Translations under genes and position numbers: made by a program
The notes under the pieces: generated by a model
The model's input: only the letters and a program-made list of their open reading frames with translations
Database searches by the model: none
What the model was told of the DNA's origin: nothing
Assembly: GCA_947165295.1 (NCBI GenBank)
Contig: CAMUZU010000007.1
Location: 17,395 to 81,394, forward strand
Length of the DNA: 64,000 nt
Direction of reading: 5' to 3'
From: an uncultured Selenomonadales bacterium
Lineage (GTDB): Bacteria > Bacillota > Negativicutes > Selenomonadales > Selenomonadaceae
Shown here: piece after piece, positions 40,501-52,500 of the stretch
Position numbering within the stretch: position 1 is the stretch's first letter
Layout: each line of letters opens with the position of its first letter

Positions 40501-43500
40501 AGGCAACTCATTCACCGTCAACGGCAACACCTTCACCGCGAAGAGCGACGAACTTACAATCGATACAACTTACAATTCCGCCGACGCAATGACCGCCGTG
40601 TTGACTGCGGGCACCGTCACCGTCACCGACGCGGCAGAGCTTGCACTCGACGGCGAGACCGTCAGCGTAACGAGCGGCACGCTTGAAGTTGCCGTTACCA
40701 CAGGCGAAAACGCCGCAACGACTTACAAGCCTGCGACGGGCACGAAGTTCACCGTTGTCACCGGCACGGGCACCGACGCAGTCACCGCCAAATACAACAT
40801 GACGACCGTCGGCTTGACCAAAGACAACAAACAAATTTGGCCGGACACGGCGACGCCCGAAGGCGGTTACAACCTGTCGAACGCCACCTGGTCAACGATG
40901 AAAGCCGTCGACGGCACGACGCTTGACTTGACCGACCCGACGACCGACGGCCTCAAAGCGACGAACGTCATTGTCGACAGCCTCGAAGATCCGACTGAAC
41001 GCTTGGGCACGCTCACTTACACCGAGGCGACAACCGACGCAGCGGCAGTCTTCGACGTTCAATCGACGGGCATTGAAGCAGTTACCTTGGGCACCGCCGA
41101 CGCGACCTTGACGACCAACTTCAACGCCACCGTCACCACGACCCCAGGCGAAGTCACCGAAGTCACCGACACGGGCGAAACCGACACTTACACGATTCAA
41201 ACGTACAGCGTCAACGGCAAGACTTTCGCGGCGGCAAACAGCGAGCTCACCATTGATGCGACGTACACCTCTGAAACCGAAAGTGACGCCACGCTCACTG
41301 AGGGCAAAGTCAAGCTCAACAAAGACGACGCCGTCGAGACGACCGCGCCGATTACCACAGTCACCGAAGGCGAAACGACGACCACTTACAACAGCGTCAC
41401 TGCCACGGCGGGCGACGGCTTGACTGTCGAAGCCACCGTTGCCGAAGACGGAACGACGACCGTCACAATCGGTTCACTCAACGAAAATGACGCCTTCACC
41501 GTCGGCGAAGTCACTTACACCGTCAAGGACGGCAAGATAATTGAACGCGACAAAGATTACGGCTCCACCAACAGCAACAAGTACCAAGTCTCCGTTAAAG
41601 ACGACGAAGACGACGGCAAAGCCAACACGTTTAAGGTTGTCCTCAACAGCGACTTCTTCAACGACAACAACTGGGGCGGCACCATCGAAGCCAAAAAATC
41701 CGACGGCGTTTTCAGCGTCGACTTGACGGATCCGAATAACGCGCTTGAGCCGGGTTCGTCGACCGTTGTCACCGAAGAAGGCGAAAAGGTTGCGCGTATT
41801 CAGACCGACGAAAACGGCAATTACACAATCACCGACAACGCCGGGCTTGACGCTGTCACAATCGGCGCGTACACCGACTCCGACGGCAAAGCGCAGAACA
41901 TCAGCACGCTCAACACCGACGAACGTCCCATGGAAGTCACAATCACTCCGTCGGAAGCTGAAGACGCAGAAAACGTTTACACCGTCAACGGCGAGAAGTT
42001 CGACGTCGGCACCGACGAGGACGGCAAACCCAGCACCTTGACCGTTGAAGCGACACCTGTACTTGACTCCGACGGTAATCCGACTTACAAAACTGTCACC
42101 GACGAGGACGGCAACACCGTCGAAAAACCCGTGACGACCGCGACGCTCACCAACGGCGTTGTCAACTTGACGGGCGACAACGACGACACCAAAGCTGTCA
42201 CACCGACGGGCGGCGACACAATCACTGCAAACGCGGGCACCAATCTCACCGTCACCGCAGAGAAGACTACCGACGACGTAACGGGCGAAGACACCACCAA
42301 CGCGATAATCGGCAACATTGCTAAGGGCGACGACTTCACCGTCGGCAATAACACTTACACTGCGGCTGATCTCACGTTGACTTCAAGCGACGGCGACACG
42401 CCCAAACTTTACATCGGCGGCCCGACCTACGAAGGCGAAGAAGGCAGTCAAACAATGTCCGTCGCCACGAGCCTGCTTGACCCGACCAACCCCGACTCCG
42501 AAAACTGGGCGACGGCAATTCCCGCGACGACCGAAGGCGACAACAAGACCATTGTGCTTGACGACAGCACCGAAGCGGGTATCGTCGTCGACGACACGAG
42601 CAAGCCGACCGAAGCTTTCGGGCAAATCACCGGGGGCGAAGAAACCACCGACTCCGACACGGGCGACACCGTCAAAGAGTTTGAGCTGTCCGACACTTCG
42701 ACGACCGCTTTCGACAGCACGCCGACCGACGTCACCGAAATTTCAATCGGCGACAACATCAAGGCGACAATCGGCAACATCTTCCGCGGCATTGCAATCG
42801 TCGCCAATGCAGTTTATCAAGGCGCGACACGTGCGGCGAACTTCTTCGCACCCAAAATCAGCGGCAACGCGGACGAAGCCACCGATACCTTCGTCGTCAC
42901 CACGGGCGGACAATACGTCAAAGTTAACACGGACATCACGCTCACCGACGGCACTGTCGGCGTCAACGAAAATCAGACAATCACTTTCGGCGAAGGCGAA
43001 AATGCCGACACCTTCACCGCCACTTCCGTCAACGGCAACTTGGCTGTCGAATACACGGCAAGCACCGCGACTGCAGACATCGTCAACGGCGAAGGCGACC
43101 TTGCCAACTTCGAGGAGATCGTCGACAACGAAAACAAGAAAGTCACGGGTATCAGCGTTGGCGACGAGTTTGAAGTCAAGACGACTGTCGGCGAAACCGA
43201 AACGACGACCAAGTACAAGATGACTTCGGTTGGCTTGTTCGTTTTGGACGGCTCCACAAATCTCAGCGCGTTCATTCCCGCAAGCGTCAACGACGGCAAA
43301 CTCGCCACCGAATTGACGTTCGCGCAACTTGAGACGACGTATCTGCCTATCACCGTCACGAATAACACCTTCGCGCTGGACGACAAGTTGACGGCGGGCA
43401 ACACTTACGCGCTTGTCGACAGCACGATTGCAACGGGCGAAGGCGCAATCAGCAAACTTTACGGCACGGCGATGAAGAATACCGACGGCACTTACACCGT

Positions 43501-46500
43501 CGAAATCACTGACGGCACGACTTCGCTTTACGCGACGAGCACGGGCACCGTCACCGTCAACAACGACGAATACACTTCGACCGAGGCAATCACGCTCACC
43601 GTCAAGACGGACGACTCTTCGCTCCACGGCGGCACCGTCACAATCGGCGAAGGCAAGCAAGTCACCGACGACAACGGCAAGACAATCTCCGTTGCCGACG
43701 ACAAAGACGACAGCACGACAATTTCAATCACCGCGAAGGCAGAGAACGGCGCGTTTACTTCGGTTGCGGACGTCGGCGTGGGCGAGTCCTTCACTTACAA
43801 CAACACAACTTACAAGCGAACTGCCGCAGGTATCACCAACGAGGCGGACAACAAACTCAACGAAAGCTTGAAGAGCGACAACTTCGACTTGAGCGCATTG
43901 GCATTGGGTCAAAACTGGGCGGACGTGCTCATTCCCGACGACAAAAAAGCCATCTCGATTGGCACTTTGACAAACGCGGTTGTTTACGACACGGCGGCTT
44001 TGGGAACGAAACTTGCCACGCTCACCAAGACGGAAAGCGGTTACACGTTCGCGAAGGCTTCAGGCTTCACCGACGGAGCCATTGCGACCGTCAACGTCAA
44101 CACCGATACAACCATCACCACCGACTTTGCCACGAACGTTGCGACTAATTCGCCGGGACTTGTCACGGTCAACGGCACGGCTTACAACGGCACGAGTACC
44201 GACGGGCTCACCGTCAACGCCACAATCAGCGGCACGACCGCAGGCTCAAATCTGTATAAGGGCACCGTCACGCTCAACACGACTTATCCGACCGTCAAAG
44301 GCGCGTCGAATACCGTCACTTCGACAAGCGGCACGCTCACCGTCACGGCGAACGCGGGCGCATTGACAATCAACGGCATTGGCAAGGACGAAGCCGATCA
44401 ATTCACCGTCACGACTTCGGACGGTACCAAAACGACTTACAAGATGTCGAAGTCGGGTAACTTCGCGGACACGAGCGGCAAGCTTTGGAAGGGCAGCGAC
44501 GTCACGGGCGGCGTTGCGGTCACCGAACTCGTCAAGTCCGAAAACTGGGCGACTGCGGTCACTTCACTCGACGCGGCGGCAACGGCTCTTAAAGGCGACG
44601 GCGTCACTCCAGTTGCGCTTGTCGACGACCCCGCAAACCCGACGGCTTACTACGGCACGGTCACCGTCACCGATGGCGTTTACACCGTCAAGAAGACAAA
44701 CGACGAACTCACTTCCGCCGCGCTCACCGCAAACAACGCGAATAAGGTTGCCTTCGCGGGCTTTAAGAGCAATGTTTCCGTCACCGTTCCCGACGGCGAC
44801 TTTGCAATCAACGGCAACGCGTTCAAAGTCACGGAGGCGGCGGCAGTCTTCACGGCGGGCGGCAGCGGCACCACGGCAACGCTCGACAGCGGCACCGTCA
44901 CTCTCGACGCCACGAATTACACCACGGTCACCGACACTTCCACGGGCAAAACAATCACCTGCAAGGTGGGCGACGGCATAACCTTCACCGCAGGAACCGG
45001 CACGATAAGCGACATTGCCACTGGCGACAAGTTCACCGTCACACCTTCGGGCGGCACCGCGACCGAATACGAATTGACCAAAATCGGTTTGCGCGACAAC
45101 ACCAATGGCTTGCGCTGGACGGGCAACACTGACCATACCGTCACGCTTGACGGACTTGCGGGCAACACTTGGGGCGGCATTATCGAACTCGACGCCAAAG
45201 ACACCAACTTGACGCTTCCGCCGACGACACAGCTGTCAACCGACTCCGCCATTATCATCAACGCCGCCGCCGATACCAAGTACGGCACGTTGACCAAAGG
45301 CACCGACGGTTACAGCTTGAGCAAGTCTTCGGACGACAAAGGCTCCTTCAACAAGGCGACCGTCACGGGCATAAGATTGACCGTTCCGGCCAACTTCGTC
45401 GGCGACAAAGGCTTCACCGTCACCGCCGCGAAAGATTCGACCTCGACACCCGCGACCTTCACCGTCACACCGACGACCGATACAGCCTTTACCGTCGACG
45501 GCACGACAGCCAACGCTTCTGTCACGAATGCGGCGGGCGTCAAGTTGACTGCGGGCACGCTCACCGCAACGACCGTCCCGATTACTGCGGGCACGAACAA
45601 TTACGTCATCACGGCGGATTCGGCTTCGTCGCTCACCGTCAAGAACACGAACGGCACAGTCACCGTCGAAGGCATTGACAACACCGATTTGACCGACAAG
45701 TTCACCGTAACAAGCGGCACGACCTCGAAGACTTATCAATTCGTCCCGAACGTCGGACTCGTCACGCTCAACGACAGCGACAAAATTAACGGCGTTGTCG
45801 GCTCAAGCTTCACAACGGGCGTATTCAAGCTCGGCACGGACGACGTCACGGACGTTATCGCTCCCGACGGCACGACGCTTGACTTGACTGCTCAAACCGA
45901 ACCCGCGACCGTGTTGACTTCGATCGACCCGACCGACGCGTCGAAAATCGGCACGCTCACGGCGGCGACAAGCACGACACCCGTCACTTACGCGCTCAAC
46001 GGCACGGCTTCCGACGTTGCGACGAAGATTGATTCCGTCACGCTCGGTACCACCGACACGGCTTTGACGACGAACTTCAGCGCGACCGTCACCACGACCA
46101 ACACGGACGCGGCGACTTACACCGTCAACGGCAACAAGTACAACGCGACGGGAGCTGACGCGCTGACAATCGCGGCAACCTATGCCGACAGCAAAGCAAG
46201 CTCCACGTTGACGACGGGCACCGTCAAGCTCGCGGTTAAAGACTCCGTCACGGGCACCAACGACAATCAAACCGTCACCGTCACGGCGGGCGACGGAATT
46301 ACCGCCACTGCTACCGACGGCAAAGTCACCTTGACGGGTCTCAATTCGGGCGACGCGTTCACTGCGGGCACCGGCACTTACCGCGTCACGGCACTGGGCT
46401 TGCTTGACGCCAACGACAACTTGTGGACAAGCTCCACCAAATACACAGACGGCATCACCCTTGCAGAGAAGGGAGACAACGCTTTGGGCAACGAAACCAA

Positions 46501-49500
46501 CTGGGGCACAACCGTGAAAGTTGACAGCAACGAAGTACTCACAATCGACGGCTCCACCGACAGCCCGTCACTCGCCAAGGATGATTCGGCAGTTGTCATC
46601 AATCAAGCCGAAGATACGACTTACGGCACGCTCAGCAGAGATTCCGACGGCAATTACAGCTTGACGAAGACGGACGACAACACCGGCACGCTCAAAGGCA
46701 TTGAAATTGACACGGCGTCTGCGGAAATTGCCAACGACTTCGCTTCCGTGCCGATTACTGCCAACGGCACCGACACATCCGCGACAATCAGCGACGTTGA
46801 GGCTTCGGGCAACTTCACCGTCGACGCAACCGACAAGAACCCCGAAGTCACGGGCGCGAACGCTTTGACTGTTGGCGACAAATCCACCGTCAAGGTTGCC
46901 GACGCCGACACCGTCACGCCTCCGACAAGCGGCACGGCAACGATTATCGAACCGGCTTCCTCGGCAGGCACCGCCACTTACGGCACGGCGAAGGTCACCG
47001 CACCCGAAGGCACCGAAGTTGCCTTCACGACCAAAGACGGCGCGTTGGCTTCAATCGGCAATTTGCCTGCGGGCGCAACAGTCGATGTTGACGGCGAAAC
47101 TTACACCGCCACCGAAAACACAAAGACGCTCACTAAAGACAGCGACGACAAGACCTGGAACTTCGACGATTACATTCCCGACAGCGTCGTCGTCAACATC
47201 GATTCAAGCGGCAACATCACAATCGAAGAGACGGGCGTCAAGTTCAGCAACATCATTTCTTCGGGCAACAAAGTCAGCAACAGAGACGGCTTGGAAATCA
47301 AACTTGCTTCGGGCTTCAGCCTGACGAACAAGACAATCACGTTCATCAACAACTACAGCCGTGCCGACAAATACCCGCTCACAATCAGCGACGGTTCGGG
47401 CAACACTTTGGTTGACGCGTTCGGCACGACTTCGGAAACGAATGGCATCACGTTGACCGCCGACGGTGCCTCCGTCAACGCTTTGAGCGATGTGACAAGC
47501 GCAAGCTTCCATCTCAGCAACGGACAAGCTTTGACCGCCGACGGTGCCACCGTCACTTCCAACGCGGACGACAACCAAATCGGCGTCATGGGCTCCGGCG
47601 CAACGCTTATCGCTCAGAAGGCGGCAGAACTCGCAGTTCCCGAAGACATCGCGTTGAACTTGAGCGAAGGCACTTACCTCGTCAACGACTTGGAAGTTTC
47701 CGTTGCAGGCTCCACGAACGCAACGACCACTTCCGACGGCGCGATTGTCGACTTGACCGACGTTGCTCTGTCGAAGGGCGAAATGACGTTGACGGGCGCG
47801 AAGGCAACCAAAGCCACGCTCACCAACGCGGACGGCGTTTCGGTTGACGGCGGGGCGACTGTCCTCGGCGCGAACGACACGATTAACGTCACGGGCGAAG
47901 TTGTCCTCGGCACCAACACGATTAACGCGGCGGCGGCAACGAACGTTTCAATCAATGACGACGGCTATGACTTGGCAGTCGGCTCCGTCACGGGCGCAAG
48001 CTTCACCGTCGACGGCGACACGGCGTATAAAGTCAACGTCGACAGTCTCGGCGCGGTCACCACGCTTGAGAACATCGGCGCGGCGGACGGCGTCACGGTT
48101 GACGGCCTCGACAACGTCACAATCGTTACGGACGCTGAAGGCGCATTGACTGTCGGCGACCAAACCTTCACAGCGGCGGGCGACCCGTCAATCACTTACG
48201 GCGTGGCAAGCGGTTCAATCACCGCGATAAGCGGCCTTGCTTCGGGCACGGTTGAAGGCGACTTCACCGACGGCTTGCTCGTCAACGGCGACGCAATCAA
48301 AGTTGATAACGGCTCGGCTCTCGTCTCCGTCAGCGCGGACAGCTCCGGCAACAAGACAATCAGCGGCATTGGCAGCGGCGCATCCGTCACTGCGGCGGAA
48401 GGCGTCAATCAAGTTCAAACCGACGAAGCGGGCTCGTTCACGTTCGGCGACAAAACTTACACCGTCGGCGGCGACAGCGCGGTTGCGTTCAACATGTCAA
48501 GCGGCGCAGTCACCGGCGTTGAAAGTCTCGAAAACGGCACGTTCATCATCGCGCAGGACGAAGAAGACTTCAAAGTCAACAGCGACGAAGACATCGACAT
48601 TGCGGGCAACACCGACCCCGTCACGCTCACCATTGCCGACAGCAAGATCGTCAGCGTCGACGGCGTGGACGGCTCGATTGACGGGCTTGACTCCGCGACG
48701 GTCAACGCGGGCGGCGACGCGACGGTCAACGGCGTTGAACTCAGCGGCAACAGCGACAACGTCACACTCGACGTGGCGGACGGCGAAGTCACCAAAGCTT
48801 CGGGCGTCGACGGCGCGATTGACGGCTTGACGAACGGCACGGTTGAAGATTTGAGCGGCGCGGCTTCCGTCAACGGCACGGAAATCGACATCGACGGCTC
48901 CACTTACGACGCAGTTATCGCGGGCGGCAAGGTTGCTTCGGTCAAAGGACTCAAAGACGGCGCGACGGTCAACGCGGCACCGTCAATGGCAGTTGCAACC
49001 GACGAAGACGGCAACTTTACCTTCGGCAACGAAACTTATTCGGTCACCACGTCTTCAGGCGACGGCGTCACCTTCAACACGAACGGCTCCACGAAACCGA
49101 CTTCGATTGACAGCTTGAACGGCACGCTTGCGGGCGAATTTGAAACTCCGCTTGACGTTGCGGGCGCGGACTTCACCACAGAAGGCGAACCCGTCACCGT
49201 CGTTGCGGCGAACAACAAAGCCAACTCCGTCAAGGGCGGCAAAGCTGTCGACGGTCTCGACGACGCGACTGTTGAGGCGACGGGCGACGCGACTGTCAAC
49301 GGCGTGTCCTTGAGCGGCAACACCGGCGACGTCACCTTGAAGACGGCCGACGGCAAAGTCACCAACGCTTCGGGCGTCGACGGCACGATTAACGGTCTTG
49401 AAACCGCGACTGTCGAAGGCATCGGCGAAAAAGCCACCGTCAACGGCAAAGCTCTCGACGTTGCGGGCGACACTGACGGCTACAACGCGGTTGTTGCAGA

Positions 49501-52500
49501 TTCTGTCACAAGCGGAATTACCGACCTTGACAGCGGCGCATCCGTCAAGAGTGCTCCGAACGTCGCAATCACCACCGACGGCGACGGCGAATTCACCTTC
49601 GGCGACGACAAGTATTCGGTCTCGAACGGCGACAATCCGTTTACCTTCTTCACCGACGACGACGGCAACGCGACTTCGATTGACAGCTTGAGCGGCACGC
49701 TCACCGGCTCGTTCAGCGAACCGTTGAAAGTTGCGGGCGCGACGCTCTCCACCGAAGGCGAACCCGTCACGCTCGTTGCGGCGGGCAACAAAGCCAACTC
49801 CGTTGCGGGCGGCAAAGCTGTCGACGGTCTCGAAAATGCAACGGTCAGTGCGCTTGACAAAGTCACGGTCAACGGCATTCCTGTTGACGTTGCGGGCGAC
49901 ACCGACGGTTACGACGTGCTTGTCAGCGAAGGCGCGGCGGCTTCCGTCACGGGCGTCGACAGCGGTGCTTCCGTCAACGCGGCTCCGTCAATGGACGTTG
50001 TCACAAACAGCGACGGCGTGTTCAACATTGGCGACGGTCAGTACTCGCTCAGCAACGGCGGCAACCCCGTCACGCTCAGCACGGACGCGGATTCCAAAGC
50101 AACGCAGATGTCCGGCTTGAACGGCACGCTCACCGGCTCGTTTGAAACTCCGCTTAAAGTCGGCAACTCGACCGTTAATCCGAAGGGCGCGGATGTCACC
50201 GTCACGGCGGCGAACGATTCTGTTACGGGCTTGACGACAAACGACGGGCAGGAAGTCACCGGACTTGTCAACGGCACAATTGCCGCCACGGGTCAAACCA
50301 CCGTCGACGGCAAGGCGTTCGACATTGCGGGCGTCCCGTACACCGTCACCGCTGTGGACGGCGAAGCAGTCTCCGTCACGGGTCTTGTCGACGGCGCGTC
50401 AATCAACGCGGCTCCCGCCGTCGACCTCGGCACGGCGGACAACGGCACGTTCTACTTTGGCTCCGACCCGTACACTGTCAGCGACACCGTCGACGGGCAA
50501 GTCACCTTCACCACGGACGCGGACGGCAACTTGACGAATATCGGCAACCTTGCGGGCTCGGTCAGCGGTGCTCTCGACGCGGCGACGATTAACGGTCAAC
50601 CGTTCACCAGTTCCAATGCGGATGTCACCTTGTCGACCGACGGCGCGTCAATCACGGGCGTTTACGGCACGGCAAACGGCGACGCAATTACGGGCGACTT
50701 CACCTCCGCGACGATACCGATGCCGGGCTCCAGCGGCACGACACCTTCGGCACTCGTCGTCAACGGCACGCCGTACTTTTTGGCGGGCGACGACAACGGC
50801 GTCACCTTGACGAACAACGGCTCCGTCGTCAGCGGCTTGGCGAAGAATGCAAGCCTTGCCGTCGGCGAAGGCACTTACAACGTCAACGGTCAACCCTTCA
50901 CTGTCGGCGCGGAAGGCGAAGTTATCATTGCCAGCCGCGACGGTGCGTATCGTTACGACTCGAACAACAAACCCATCACCGACAAAACTGCGGGCGACGC
51001 GCTCATCAACAACGTGCTTGGCGAACCGTCACCGTCGACCGAATCGCTTACGGCTTCCGAGGCGGCAAGCAGAATTGAAAGCGGCGAACTCGACGCCCCG
51101 CTTGCAATGGAACTCGACAACTCCGACGGCGAAAGCGTGCAGGCTGCGGACTTCTCAAGCTTCACGTATCCCAAACGCGTCACGCTCGAAGGCGGCGACC
51201 AGGCCGTTCGCTTCAACGACGAAGGCGAAAACTCCGCTTACGTCGCGCCGACCGCCGAAGGACGCAAGGCGATTGTTTTGGGCGACGGCGACGACATCGC
51301 GGTTGTCGACAGCCCGTATGCGAAGACTTCCGTCAAAGCCGGCTTGGGCAATGACACCGTCGCAATTCGCAACGACGCTCGCGCCACTGTCGACGTCACC
51401 GACAACGGCAACACGAAGATTGTTCCGACTTCGGGACGCGTCACCTTGTCGGGCTACACCGACGACAGCAACGCCGTTGTGCAGACGTTCGATTATCTCA
51501 ATGTCGGCGACGCGGTCAAAGACGGCTCGATTAAGTTCGGCTCCGGCCGCATGACGCTCGGCGACGCGGCTGTCGTGCTTAAACCCGACGCTGAACCTTC
51601 GGGCGGCACGTTCGTCGACATCATGGACGCGACGGGCGACACGACGGCTGTCGGCTTCACGCACACGGCGGGCGGCGTCTTGAACGCTTCCACTTCGGCT
51701 GAAAACTTCCTCTTGAAGGGCAACTACGCGCAGTCAACCTCCGACACCACAAAGAGCGGCGGCTCCAGCTTGATAAGCGGCGCGGGCGACGACACGCTGT
51801 TGATTGGTGCGGCGGACTTCGCAAACGCAGGCGCGGGCGACAACCAGATTTACATCACCGATGAAAATCTGCGCAGAACTTCACCCGACGGCGCGGTTAT
51901 CGAAATGGGCGCACGCGGTCACGACACCGTTCACAACTTCCACGCGGGCTACGACGACAACTCCGACAAGATTCAAATCGACGCGTCCGAAATTCCGAAC
52001 CTCAAGTTCAGCTACACGCCTGAAGGTTTGCAGATGCGTTCGGGTCAAGCGCAAATTACCTTCGACGGCATGACGCCCACGCTCAGCACAAATGACACCG
52101 TCGAAAGCGCGGATCTCGTCGAAAGTGCGGACGTTATCGAAGACATCGACGCACAGAACGCCAAGACCGTCGCCGAACGCGAAGCCGAAGCTCAGGAAGT
52201 CATCAACGAAATCTACGACGACTTGACAATCAGCGCGGACAGTGCAGCCTCCGTCGGACTCGGCAGCGCGGCCTTCCAGAAACTCATCTTGACTGACGGT
52301 GCCAACGACTACAACGCCGCCGTCGCGCAGGACGGGCAGGCCATTGCAGTCACCGACGTTGACGACGAAGCCAACATCTACTACGGCAACCGCTCCGGCT
52401 TGAACTTCAGCGAATACGCGGGCTCCGTCGAAGTCAACTTGAATTCCAACGCGGGCTATATCAACGGCAGCGCGGCACTGTTCTACGGCATCAACAAGTT

